From: Alcaligenes faecalis
GTDB lineage: Bacteria; Pseudomonadota; Gammaproteobacteria; Burkholderiales; Burkholderiaceae_B
Assembly: GCF_002443155.1 (NCBI RefSeq)
Contig: NZ_CP023667.1
Coordinates: 62,001-126,000, forward strand
Reading direction: 5' to 3'
DNA: 64,000 bases
The first letter of the stretch is position 1. Each line of letters begins with the position of its first letter. Positions 25,949-34,259 of this stretch are shown in pieces. The notes beneath the pieces were generated by a model. The model was given only the letters and a program-made list of their open reading frames with translations, was not told where the DNA came from and made no database searches. The position numbers and the translations under genes are program-made.

Positions 25949-26686
25949 ATGGGGCAGGCTTTTCAGGCCTTGAGCGTCTGGCAGGTGATGGGCGTGGGCT
26001 TATTGTTCTTCGGCGGTATTTACGTGCTGTTCGCACTGGGCACCTTGGCGCTGACACATTGGCTGTTTCCTGCCTTGGGTTGGGGACGCCCTCTGGACAC
26101 GCGCCCTTTGCGTCCCGGCCAGTTGCGTCGGGAACTGAAGCAGTCCGCTACGGCCATCCTTATTTTCGGCACAGGCATGATTTTCCCCTGGGGATTCTTG
26201 CAGCTGGGCTGGGCGCATTTGACGCCCGATGCCAGCGCGACCCGTATTGCCCTGGAAATTCTGGCTCTGGTGATCTGGAACGATGTGCACTTCTGGATCA
26301 ATCATCGTCTCTTGCATACTCGCTGGTTGCGCCGCTATCACGGCCCGCACCATTCTTCCGTGGTGGTGACACCGTTTTCCACCTACAGCTTTCACCCGCT
26401 GGAGTCGATCATGCTAGGCAATGTGATCTTGCTGCCCATGGTCGTGCATGACTTCAGTTTCTGGTCGCTCTTGTCCGTGCCTCTGTTCAGCCTGTTTTTC
26501 AACAGCATCGGCCATTCCAATTACGACTTTTTCCCCATGGTCTCCAGCCGCAACTGGCTGGCAGCCAGCCGTCGTCACCAGCGCCATCACGCGCACTACA
26601 ACGGGAATTACGGTTTTCAGTTCAGCTTCATGGATCGCCTGTTTGGCACCCGTTTGCCTGATCGCCCCGAGGAGGCGCGGGGATGA
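25949..26686 (+). CDS. Fatty acid hydroxylase/sterol desaturase family membrane protein
   Basis: A 245-residue membrane diiron enzyme. Four hydrophobic segments carry the His clusters of the family: HFWINHRLLH (HxxxH) near residue 115, HGPHH near 131, a lone His in IGHSNYDFF, and RHQRHHAHYN near 210. Enzymes of this family hydroxylate or desaturate acyl chains or isoprenoids using O2 and an electron donor. It opens a four-gene operon and overlaps the next gene by 4 bases (ATGA). Its substrate is probably a lipid made or modified by the neighbouring desaturase and ketosynthase. Confidence 0.88.
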   Translation: MGQAFQALSVWQVMGVGLLFFGGIYVLFALGTLALTHWLFPALGWGRPLDTRPLRPGQLRRELKQSATAILIFGTGMIFPWGFLQLGWAHLTPDASATRIALEILALVIWNDVHFWINHRLLHTRWLRRYHGPHHSSVVVTPFSTYSFHPLESIMLGNVILLPMVVHDFSFWSLLSVPLFSLFFNSIGHSNYDFFPMVSSRNWLAASRRHQRHHAHYNGNYGFQFSFMDRLFGTRLPDRPEEARG

Positions 26687-27597
26687 GCGCTGCGTGGCGT
26701 TTGCGCCAGCCGCGCGATTGGCAAAGCCTGCTGTACCTGATTGCCTATCCTGTGCTGGTGGTCGCGCTGTGGCGTGGCGGTTTCTCCTGGATTCTGTACG
26801 GCTTGCTGCTGTTCCTGACGCTGGGCATAGGCGTCATCAACCACAACCATCATCACCTGCGCATGTGGCGGGGGCGTCTCCCCAATCGCTTGACGGATTT
26901 CTGGCTGACCATGGTACAAGGCCATCCCGCTTGCGTGTTCTGGCCTGCGCATGGGCGTAATCACCATCGCTATAAACATGGTGAGAAAGACGTGGCCCGC
27001 ACCTACCGTTTCTGGCGGGGTGACACCAACGACACGCTGGGCTGGCTGATGCACCCCTTTGAGGCCGTGCCTGCGCTGTACCCCACGATTTTTGGATGGC
27101 TGGGCAGCTTGCGCCGGCATTGGCCGGGCGTCTGGGCCTATTGCATGGCGCAGTATGGTGTGTGGCTGGCTAGCTGGACGCTGGCCCTGGCGCTGGACCC
27201 GGTGAAAGGTTTCTTGTACGTCATCCTGCCGCAGCTGCACGGTTTGCACTGGCTGCTGACTACGAATTATCTGCAACATGCTCATGCCGACGGCAGTCAT
27301 GAGGGCCGACATGGCGAGCAACTGGCCTATGCCCGCAATTTCGAGGGCCTGGTCAATCCCTTGCTTTTTAATATTGGCCTGCATGTGGCTCACCATGAAC
27401 ATTCTCGCGCGCACTGGTCCGAGCTGACCCGGCTGCACGACACCGAATACCGAGCCCGCACCCCGGACGCCTTGAACGAAGGGGGGCTGGTGCCTTATAT
27501 GCTGCGTGTTTTTGTGCTGGGCCTGTTTGTGCCCCGCTACCGCAGTCAATCCTTGAACGCCGTGGGCCAGACGGAGCGTCGGCGTGATTCCGTGTAA
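26683..27597 (+). CDS. Fatty acid desaturase family membrane protein
   Basis: A 304-residue membrane desaturase. The three His boxes are visible as HNHHHLRMW near residue 49, HGRNHHRYKHGEKD near 88 and HVAHHEHSRAHW near 233, with an extra NYLQHAHADGSHEG. Membrane segments separate the first two boxes from the last. Family members introduce double bonds, or occasionally triple bonds or hydroxyl groups, in acyl chains. The strong GAGGAGG site lies within the end of the previous gene. Co-transcription with the hydroxylase and ketosynthase-HDO genes suggests one lipid-derived product. Confidence 0.87.
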   Translation: MSAAWRLRQPRDWQSLLYLIAYPVLVVALWRGGFSWILYGLLLFLTLGIGVINHNHHHLRMWRGRLPNRLTDFWLTMVQGHPACVFWPAHGRNHHRYKHGEKDVARTYRFWRGDTNDTLGWLMHPFEAVPALYPTIFGWLGSLRRHWPGVWAYCMAQYGVWLASWTLALALDPVKGFLYVILPQLHGLHWLLTTNYLQHAHADGSHEGRHGEQLAYARNFEGLVNPLLFNIGLHVAHHEHSRAHWSELTRLHDTEYRARTPDALNEGGLVPYMLRVFVLGLFVPRYRSQSLNAVGQTERRRDSV

Positions 27598-27611
27598 TCA
27601 GGAGTATTTCT

Positions 27612-29522
27612 ATGCCCGTGGCCTTTGAGCACGTTGTTATCCATCAGGCCCAATGGTTCATGCCCGGTGAGCCGGTCGATAACACCGCCATGGATAACTT
27701 TATTGCCCCCTTGAATCGTATTTCGGGGCGTATCAAGCAGCGCATTCTGGCCGAGAACGGCATTCAGCAGCGCTACTACGCCATTGGTGAAGATGGCAGT
27801 ACGCGCTGGAGCAATACGGCCATGGCCGCCAATGCCATCCGCAGTTGCCTGGAGCAGGCGGGTTTGGACATGGGCGATATCGGTCTGCTGGCCAGCGGCT
27901 CGTCGGGTGGGGATTTGCTGATGCCCGGTTTTGCCAACGCGATTCAGGGTGAACTGGCGGCTCCCCCGCTGGAAGTGCATTCCGTACACGGGATTTGCGC
28001 TGCGGGTGTCACGGCTTTGCAGACGGTGGCCCAAGGTATTGAGCTTGGAGCGCATCGTCATGGCATGGCCGTAGCCAGTGAAATGCCTTCGCGCCTGTTC
28101 CGTCGTTCGCGGTTTGCATCGCAGGATTATCAGGCAGACTTTGATGCGCATTTCTTGCGCTGGATGCTGTCCGATGGCGCGGGTGCGGCCTTGCTCAGCC
28201 ACCAGGATCAGGTGCTGCCCACTACGCAGCCCGGTGTGCGTTTGCGCCTGCGCTGGATTCATCAGAAATCCTTCTCCGGTGACTACCCCGTTTGCATGCA
28301 GCTAGGTGCGGCACGCGATTCCACCCGCAGCCACCTGGATTACGACTCCTGGGCCGACGCCGAGCAGGCCGGTGCCTTGTCCTTGCGCCAGGACATTCGC
28401 CTGCTGCCGCACTTGTTCGACATCGGTATTCACGAGTACGTGAAACTGGTGCGCGATGGCTGGGTCGACCCCGAGCGCATCAGCCACTTCCTGTGCCATT
28501 ACTCGTCCGAAAAATTCATCCCCGTGGTGGCCGATCTGCTGGAACAGGCTGGCCTGGGCATTCCCGCCGAGCGTTGGTACAGCAATCTGCGCTGGCGCGG
28601 CAATACGGGCGCGGCATCCATTCTGATCATGCTGGCCGAGTTCATGCGTGACCGGACCTTGACGCCGGGCGAGCAGGTCCTGTGCTACGTGCCCGAGTCG
28701 GGCCGCTTCATGACGGCCTATATGCTGCTGGAAGTGGAAGCCTGCGATGCACCGGCCCCCGCCGTGTCCTACCCGTCTGCCAAGCAAACGGTCGCTGCGT
28801 CCTCCGATCAGGTGGATATTGCTCCCCCGCATGACCCCGCCACTGCCCCGCAAGGCTTGCGTGATCTGCTGACGCAATTGGCTCCCATCTGGCACGACTA
28901 TCGCTCCCAGGTGTGGCGCACCCCTTTGTTGCGCAGCCTGCACGATGGCTCGATTCGCATACAGGACTATCAAAAGTGGATGGCAGACTGGATTCCCCAA
29001 GTGCGCGAAGGGGCCAAGTGGATGCGCGAAGCCTGCGACTCCCTGTCGCCCGCCTACGCACCGCTGGCCGAGCTGATACGTCTGCACGCGGGCGAAGAAC
29101 AGGACGACTTCAAGATTCTGTTCGAGGATTATCAACATGCAGGTGGCACCGCGACCGAGATCGAGCAACTGAGCCGTAATCCTGGCGGTCAGGCCCTGAA
29201 CTCCTACCTGCATGCTCTGGCGGCCAGCCAGGACCCGATTGGCTTGCTGGGCGCCATTTATATTATCGAAGGCACCGGCCAGCGCATTGTGCCCGCCTTG
29301 CTGCCCCTGTTGAAATCCTCGCTGTCGCTGGAACCGAATATGTACCGTTTCCTGCACTATCACGGCATGAACGACGAGCATCACCTGGCCCGTTGGCTGG
29401 TGGCGGTGGAGCTGGCTCTGGATTGCGACGAAACAGGCCGCGCCGAGCAGATTATTATTGAAACCGCACGCCGTACCGCCGCCCTGTACCTGATGCAGTT
29501 CCAATACGCGAAAGAGTTTTAA
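27612..29522 (+). CDS. Ketosynthase III fused to a heme-oxygenase-like diiron (HDO) domain
   Basis: A 636-residue fusion. Residues 1-378 are a thiolase-fold ketosynthase III with the full triad: Cys129 in VHGICAAGV, His296 in FLCHYSSEKF and Asn331 in WRGNTGAAS. A Pro/Ala-rich linker (about 379-412) leads to an all-helical TenA/PqqC/HDO-type domain. There His584-x3-Asp588-x2-His591 and Glu553, with Glu487 and His492 earlier, reproduce the six-ligand spacing of diiron or manganese-iron HDO enzymes such as CADD, UndA and SznF. The first domain could condense or load an acyl group and the second oxidise or cleave it. Some StlD/DarB-type ketosynthases have a similar length, so a dialkylresorcinol-like condensation is an alternative. 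Strong AGGAG site. Third gene of four. Confidence 0.83.
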   Translation: MPVAFEHVVIHQAQWFMPGEPVDNTAMDNFIAPLNRISGRIKQRILAENGIQQRYYAIGEDGSTRWSNTAMAANAIRSCLEQAGLDMGDIGLLASGSSGGDLLMPGFANAIQGELAAPPLEVHSVHGICAAGVTALQTVAQGIELGAHRHGMAVASEMPSRLFRRSRFASQDYQADFDAHFLRWMLSDGAGAALLSHQDQVLPTTQPGVRLRLRWIHQKSFSGDYPVCMQLGAARDSTRSHLDYDSWADAEQAGALSLRQDIRLLPHLFDIGIHEYVKLVRDGWVDPERISHFLCHYSSEKFIPVVADLLEQAGLGIPAERWYSNLRWRGNTGAASILIMLAEFMRDRTLTPGEQVLCYVPESGRFMTAYMLLEVEACDAPAPAVSYPSAKQTVAASSDQVDIAPPHDPATAPQGLRDLLTQLAPIWHDYRSQVWRTPLLRSLHDGSIRIQDYQKWMADWIPQVREGAKWMREACDSLSPAYAPLAELIRLHAGEEQDDFKILFEDYQHAGGTATEIEQLSRNPGGQALNSYLHALAASQDPIGLLGAIYIIEGTGQRIVPALLPLLKSSLSLEPNMYRFLHYHGMNDEHHLARWLVAVELALDCDETGRAEQIIIETARRTAALYLMQFQYAKEF

Positions 29523-29525
29523 GTC

Positions 29526-30458
29526 ATGGATCAAATCCCGGATTTTTTAAGCAAGCCGCATGACCCGCAGGACCCCAATCCCTGGCGGGCCCTGTATCTG
29601 GATCGCAGCACGCCTTTGCCTGATGAAGTGAAGCAGGCCTGGCTGGCCGATTCCAGCTCTTCGTCACGCCAGTATTTGCTGCCGTTCTTGCGGCCACTGG
29701 CACGCTTGATGATTGTGCTGATTCAGATTGTTAAAACCTTTTTGCCGCGTAAATGGTCGCACTCGGGCCTGTTGCATCGCATTCTGGTGTGGGGCCTGAA
29801 GCGCTTTGTTTCGCCCCAGGCCAACTGGCTGATTCTGCGTCACTTTCATCTGGGTTCACAGGTGCTGGCTTTTATTGCCGCCAACTCGCCCACCAAGGTG
29901 CCGACCACGCCGCTGACGCCCATGAACATCGACGAATTGCGCGATCACACCTTTGTGAAGCACGATTTGAATCTGTTCAATTTCGTGATCCGGCTCAATC
30001 AAACCTTGCGGGACAATAATCAGGAAATCGGCCCACCGGAGCGGGTGGACTTCTCCATGATTCAGCCCGTGCCCCTGGCGCTGGACGATATGCCGCAAGG
30101 CCTGCTGAACAAGATGGACCTGCAAAGCGCCATTGAACTGTTCACGCCCTTGTACCAGCTGCTGCTGACCGATAACGACTTCTGGCGTGCAGCCAATTCC
30201 TTGCAGCTGGACGAGACGATCGGGATTTACGCCGCCAAGATTTTGCAGGCGCCCGAGCATCTGATTCTGGTGAACAATGGCCACCCTCTGGTGCCCATGT
30301 CGACCTTGCGAGCAGGCTACCGACTGGTGCTGCACGGCTTGTCGACAGAGATGCTGCATAGCCTGCTGAATCAGATGAAGCAGGCGCAAGCGCAGCAGGA
30401 TAGCGGGCAAGCGCCAGACCTGGCGCAAGACAATAGCGCAGCGTCGCCTGAAGTGTGA
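29526..30458 (+). CDS. Protein of unknown function, last gene of the lipid operon
   Basis: A 310-residue protein I do not recognise. It starts 3 bases after the ketosynthase-HDO stop. A basic amphipathic or membrane-associated stretch is seen at about residues 50-125 (FLRPLARLMIVLIQIVKTFL, HRILVWGLKRFV, LILRHFHLGSQVLAF), followed by a soluble helical part and a Gln/Ala/Ser-rich tail. There are no cysteines and no obvious catalytic motif; HFHLGSQ and KHDLNLFN could hold metal or cofactor but this is not established. Its position makes it a likely partner or accessory factor of the ketosynthase fusion. A terminator follows at once. Confidence 0.75.
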   Translation: MDQIPDFLSKPHDPQDPNPWRALYLDRSTPLPDEVKQAWLADSSSSSRQYLLPFLRPLARLMIVLIQIVKTFLPRKWSHSGLLHRILVWGLKRFVSPQANWLILRHFHLGSQVLAFIAANSPTKVPTTPLTPMNIDELRDHTFVKHDLNLFNFVIRLNQTLRDNNQEIGPPERVDFSMIQPVPLALDDMPQGLLNKMDLQSAIELFTPLYQLLLTDNDFWRAANSLQLDETIGIYAAKILQAPEHLILVNNGHPLVPMSTLRAGYRLVLHGLSTEMLHSLLNQMKQAQAQQDSGQAPDLAQDNSAASPEV

Positions 30459-30464
30459 GGTAGA

Positions 30465-30492
30465 AAAAACGGCTCAATAATGAGCCGTTTTT
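30465..30492. terminator. Bidirectional terminator after the lipid operon
   Basis: AAAAACGGCTCA and TGAGCCGTTTTT form a perfect 12-base stem around a 4-base loop (ATAA). It lies 7 bases after the operon's last stop codon and can also stop transcription from the convergent aminotransferase gene. Confidence 0.9.
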
Positions 30493-30552
30493 CTATTGGG
30501 CATACGGCCCACATCCAGTCATGCTGATCGCCTTCTGGCAATTTTGCGAGAC

Positions 30553-31395
30553 TTAGTTGCGCTTGGTGTAGGCCATGTACAGCTCGTGGGCGCGGGTTTC
30601 AATCGGGCCGTGCGCGTAGTGGCGATCGTCAATGCGATTGCAGTGCAGAACCTTGCCGTAGTTGCCGGTACTGAAGACTTCGTCCGCATCCAGCACGTCT
30701 TGTGGTGTCAGGCTGGCTTCACGCACTTCAATGCCATCGTCGCGCAGCAGTTGCATGACACGTCGGCGGGTAATGCCGTTCAGAAAGGTGCCGTTCAGCT
30801 CGGGTGTCAGCACTACGCCGTCCCGCACAATCCACAGATTGGCAACAGCAAATTCGGCGATCTTGCCTTTGGAGTCCAGCACGATGGCGTTGTCAAAACC
30901 GCGTGCACTGGCCTCGCGCAAGATGCGCTGGGTATTGGGGTACAGGCAGGAAGCCTTGGCATCGGTAGGTGCCATGGAGGGGTCCGGGCGCAGGAATTCA
31001 CTGAAAGTGGCGCTAAAGCCGCTGTCGTCCGGCATGGGGGATTCAAAAATATGAATGGCTAACTGGCTGGTGGCTGGATCGGGCTGGATGAAACCGCCGG
31101 GCGCGAAATACAGCAGCTTGATGTAGTAATCCGTGCTGTGGGACAGCTTTTTCAGGCCTTCGTGCACCAGTTCTACAGTTTGCTGGGGCGTCATCACCGG
31201 CTCCATGCCCAAGGTGATGGCCGATCGGTTCAGGCGCTCACAGTGCAGGTCCAGATCCGGAGTATGGCCCTGAATGGAACGGGCACCGTCAAAAACGGTT
31301 GTGGCCATCCAGAAAGCATGGTCCGTGGCACCAATCAAGGGCGCGCTGGTGTCGCTCCATTGACCATTGGACCAGGTGATTTCGTTGTTACTCAT
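30553..31395 (-). CDS. Class IV PLP aminotransferase (branched-chain amino acid aminotransferase-like)
   Basis: A 280-residue fold-type IV PLP enzyme. The N-terminal half has HAFWMATTVFDGARSIQG with the phosphate-site Arg. The likely PLP lysine is in TDAKASCLYPNTQRILREA near residue 145, and the C-terminal half has the Glu region KIAEFAVANLWIVRDG, then LNGITRRRVMQLL and the DEVFSTGNYGKV phosphate loop. Known members are IlvE, D-amino acid transaminase and aminodeoxychorismate lyase. The second half EFAVANLW, in place of IlvE's SEGSGENIF, points to a divergent branch. It is divergent from a broken LysR gene that may once have regulated it. Confidence 0.85.
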   Translation of the reverse strand: MSNNEITWSNGQWSDTSAPLIGATDHAFWMATTVFDGARSIQGHTPDLDLHCERLNRSAITLGMEPVMTPQQTVELVHEGLKKLSHSTDYYIKLLYFAPGGFIQPDPATSQLAIHIFESPMPDDSGFSATFSEFLRPDPSMAPTDAKASCLYPNTQRILREASARGFDNAIVLDSKGKIAEFAVANLWIVRDGVVLTPELNGTFLNGITRRRVMQLLRDDGIEVREASLTPQDVLDADEVFSTGNYGKVLHCNRIDDRHYAHGPIETRAHELYMAYTKRN

Positions 31396-31503
31396 GGGAC
31401 ATCCCTCCTGATTTTGTTGTGGCGTAGTGGCAATTTATCTTGCCGTTGTACTATTTCCAATACACATAATAGAGAGCAAGAAACGACTTGAGGTGGTGTC
31501 AGC

Positions 31504-32067
31504 GTGCTATCTGATATTTATAAAACATATAACTGGACGCTGGCCGAGCTGCATGCTTTCTGCCTGATCTGCGAATGCCAGAACCTGAGCCAGGCGGCGC
31601 TGCGTATCGGGATCAGCCAGTCGGCCATTTCCTTGATGGTGCAGCGGTGGCGACAGGCTTTGGGCGATCCCTTGTTCGTACGAGCGCGCTATGGCGTCGC
31701 GCCCACGCAGATCGCCATTGCGCTGCGCGAAAAGCTGCAACCCTTGCTGGAAGAAGTGGGCATTGCCTTGACGCAAACCCAGGGCTTTAACCCTGCCCAG
31801 TCTACGCGCGTCTTCAAAGTTCACATGACGGATATCGGCCAACTGGTTTTTCTGCCGGGGCTGAACAATTTTGTCGCCAAACACGCGCCGGGTATTCGTC
31901 TGGTCATCAAGAATCTGGGCTGGGAAGCGCTGGAAAGCGGCTTGAGTTCGGGCGAGATTGATCTGGCGATTGGCTCTTTGCCCTGTACGGCGTGGAAATG
32001 GATGCCGAGCGCATCGCTTTCTTCTGCCTTTTGGACGAGTTTTTTTAAACCCGACGGGTCTGTGTAG
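31504..32067 (+). pseudogene. Truncated LysR-family regulator gene
   Basis: Begins GTG at 31504 and encodes a normal LysR helix-turn-helix (ECQNLSQAALRIGISQSAISLMVQRW) and the first half of the ligand domain (FKVHMTDIGQLVFLPGLNNFV, SGEIDLAIGSLP). After residue 160 the frame degrades: a one-base shift restores LYGVEMDAERIAFFCLLDE, then a stop follows. A LysR protein needs about 300 residues; only 187 codons are open and no remaining C-terminal half is seen downstream. DNA binding could survive, but ligand sensing should be lost. Divergent from the aminotransferase gene. Confidence 0.75.
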
Positions 32068-32091
32068 ACGGGCAAGTGCGTCAACCCCATC

Positions 32092-32125
32092 CGCTTGCTT
32101 CTCCTCGCCGCTTGCTTCTCCTCGC
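32092..32125. repeat. Perfect 17-bp tandem duplication
   Basis: CGCTTGCTTCTCCTCGC occurs twice with no spacer (32092-32108 and 32109-32125), directly beyond the broken LysR reading frame. It may be a scar of the rearrangement that truncated that gene. Confidence 0.85.
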
Positions 32126-32169
32126 ATAAAAGATCAGCCAGCCCACTGCCGTGCGCTGGCGTTGTGCTC

Positions 32170-32940
32170 TTATGCGCAGACAAACTCCAGTTCACCGATC
32201 CCTTGAATGGCGGCTTGAATCCGGTCGCCGGGAGCGGCATACAGCATGGGCAGGCAAGTGCCAGTAATGATGACCTGACCCTTTTGCAGCCCGCCAAGAT
32301 GGTGACTGCCCTGATTGGCCAGCCAGATCAGCAGCCGTGTCAGCTCGCCCGCTGGATTCTGGTTTGGGCCTTGCAGCAAGGTTTGCTGTCCCACTTGCAG
32401 GCGCGCCCATTCAGGCTGTAGCAATGCCATGTCTTGCGCGGCGATACCTTGTGCTTGATGGACCAGCGCTCCGTGGCTGGCCAGATCGGCCAAGGTGGAT
32501 AGACGGCCAACGGCGTCACGCTGCGCAAAACGCGATTCCACAATCTCTACCGCCACACAAACCTGGCTGATCGCCTGCCAGATTTGCTGCATGGAATAGG
32601 GGGCCTGACCGGGTGGCAAGTCCTGACCCAGAATCAGGCCGATTTCCACTTCCATGCCACGCAAGGACAGGTCCTTACCGGCGGGAGCCTCCGGGCTGGC
32701 GTAACGAAAACGCTGGGGCAGGGGGGCGCAGGTAGGCGGGGCCACGCTATTGGCCGCGCCGACTTTCCAGCCGCCTATGGGGCCCAAGGTTTCCATTTGC
32801 GCAGCCTGAACACGATAGGCCTGATCAAAAGACGCAGGGCGCAGCGATTCGGGCCAGTCCTCGATGGGGCGGTTCTCTTGGCGAGCCTGAAGCAGCCGCT
32901 GTGCGGTTGCCAGGCAGCCGGATTGCAGAGGGGCGTTCAT
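32170..32940 (-). CDS. 2-keto-4-pentenoate hydratase-like protein (FAH superfamily)
   Basis: A 256-residue member of the MhpD/HpcG hydratase group of the fumarylacetoacetate hydrolase superfamily. Visible motifs are GWKVGAAN near residue 57, GMEVEIGLILGQDLPPG with the metal-binding Glu pair, VAVEIVESRF, and the C-terminal GQVIITGTCLPMLYAAPGDRI, matching the family's TG(T/S) loop before the A-x-G-D segment. It adds water to 2-oxo-alkenoates released by ring cleavage. It ends the hydantoinase operon, with a 6-base gap after the racemase gene, so its true substrate is probably an open-chain oxo acid from that pathway. ATG at 32940 chosen; TTG at 32943 is adjacent. Confidence 0.82.
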   Translation of the reverse strand: MNAPLQSGCLATAQRLLQARQENRPIEDWPESLRPASFDQAYRVQAAQMETLGPIGGWKVGAANSVAPPTCAPLPQRFRYASPEAPAGKDLSLRGMEVEIGLILGQDLPPGQAPYSMQQIWQAISQVCVAVEIVESRFAQRDAVGRLSTLADLASHGALVHQAQGIAAQDMALLQPEWARLQVGQQTLLQGPNQNPAGELTRLLIWLANQGSHHLGGLQKGQVIITGTCLPMLYAAPGDRIQAAIQGIGELEFVCA

Positions 32941-32946
32941 CAAGGC

Positions 32947-33612
32947 TTACCAGCCTAATAAGCAACGGCCCAAGGCCACCGCAACGGTCGCCTGCGTGGG
33001 CTCCACGACAGTAATGCCCAAAGCCTGTTCCAGCGCCTCGCGCTGATTGGCCATGCCGGCACAACCCAGCACTACAACATCGGCACCGTGCTCATCGCGC
33101 AAGCGCTGGCCAACTTCTGTCAGGCGTTGCAGGGTTTTTTTCTCGTCAGCCAGTTCCGACACGCCCATATTGATGGCCAGATCGGCTGCCAGACGGTCTG
33201 TCACACCCATTGCGCCAAAGTAGCGCAGGTGACGCGGAATGGAAGCCTGCAAAATGGACAGTACGCCAAAGCGCTGGCCCAGTGACAAGGCGGTCAGCAC
33301 TCCGGTTTCGGCAATACCCAATACGGGCACATCCACCACTTCGCGCAAGGTGTACAGGCCGGGGTCGCTGAAGCAGGCCACTACATAAGCCGCGGCGTCT
33401 TCTTTAACACTCAGGGCCTGGGCGCGCAGATGGGGAATCAGGGTGTCAATATCGGTTTGGCTTTGTACACCCGCCGGGCCTTGAGGCAGGCGCAGGCAGG
33501 AAATAGCTGGGCCATCGGCCAGACGCAAGGGCTGGACAGCACGGTCCAGGCCATCCGTTACGATCTGGCTGGAATTGGGGTTCAGAACGTAGATATGAGG
33601 GCGAGGGTTCAT
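32947..33612 (-). CDS. Asp/Glu/hydantoin racemase family protein
   Basis: A 221-residue protein. It opens YVLNPNSSQIVTDGL, has the first catalytic Cys in YVVACFSDPG near residue 80 and the second in VVVLGCAGM near residue 185, both in the expected context of HyuE-type hydantoin racemases; Asp/Glu racemases and maleate isomerases share the fold. It would interconvert the enantiomers of a 5-substituted hydantoin or isomerise a dicarboxylate. Its place in an operon with hydantoinase and carbamoylase genes favours hydantoin racemisation. A 7-base gap separates it from the flavin reductase gene. Confidence 0.85.
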   Translation of the reverse strand: MNPRPHIYVLNPNSSQIVTDGLDRAVQPLRLADGPAISCLRLPQGPAGVQSQTDIDTLIPHLRAQALSVKEDAAAYVVACFSDPGLYTLREVVDVPVLGIAETGVLTALSLGQRFGVLSILQASIPRHLRYFGAMGVTDRLAADLAINMGVSELADEKKTLQRLTEVGQRLRDEHGADVVVLGCAGMANQREALEQALGITVVEPTQATVAVALGRCLLGW

Positions 33613-33619
33613 GATGTTT

Positions 33620-34258
33620 TTATGTTTGGGTGGGCGGTAGCCCGTTTTGGTGGCTTAATTTTTCTGACTGAAAGCGGCCTTGCAGGCCGACATACCAGTC
33701 AGAGCCATGCATGCGCCCGATAGGGTCGTAAGCATCAATATCGATGCGCCCTTCAGGCGTCAGGATGGTGTCGTCGCAGTGCAAATGCAGGATTTCGCCA
33801 ATGACGATATGGCGTAGCGGGCCCAGGTCCAGCGCAGTGTGCAAGCGGCATTCAAACTGCACTGGGCATTGGGCGATACGGGGCGGCTGCACCTGCACGC
33901 TGGGGGCCAGATCCAGGCCCGCTTGCAGATGTTCGGCCTGCCCGGTCGGGTAAGCAATGCCGCAGATATTCATGGCGCGTGCCATCTTGGCGCTGATCAG
34001 GTTCACCACAAACTGGCCGGTGGCCAGAATATTGCGGGTGGTGTCCTTCAGGCCATCGGCAGAGTGTGCATCGTTTTCCAGGCCCAGTGCCAGCACGGCA
34101 GGCTCTGAACCCATCACATTGAAAAAGCTGAACGGGGCCGTGTTCACGCGCCCCTGCTGGTCACAGGTCGTGACCAGGGCAATGGGGCGCGGCAACACAG
34201 TGTTGACCAACAAGCGGTAGCGTTCGCGTTCGCTGAGCTGATCACAGGACCAGTCCAT
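33620..34258 (-). CDS. Flavin reductase-like domain protein
   Basis: A 212-residue FMN-binding split-barrel protein. Family features are RPIALVTTCDQQGRVNTAPFSFFNVMGSEPAVLALGL at about residues 24-60, KDTTRNILATGQFVVNL, and a C-terminal HIVIGEILHLHCDD. Such proteins bind FMN and either supply reduced flavin to a monooxygenase or act as simple flavoproteins. No monooxygenase gene is present anywhere in this cluster, so its partner is encoded elsewhere or it has an independent role. It follows the carbamoylase gene by one base. Confidence 0.85.
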   Translation of the reverse strand: MDWSCDQLSERERYRLLVNTVLPRPIALVTTCDQQGRVNTAPFSFFNVMGSEPAVLALGLENDAHSADGLKDTTRNILATGQFVVNLISAKMARAMNICGIAYPTGQAEHLQAGLDLAPSVQVQPPRIAQCPVQFECRLHTALDLGPLRHIVIGEILHLHCDDTILTPEGRIDIDAYDPIGRMHGSDWYVGLQGRFQSEKLSHQNGLPPTQT

Positions 34259-34259
34259 G

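Noticed and set aside
32092-32125. Tandem 17-bp units considered as a CRISPR or minisatellite array
   Set aside because: Only two units with no spacer and no cas gene.
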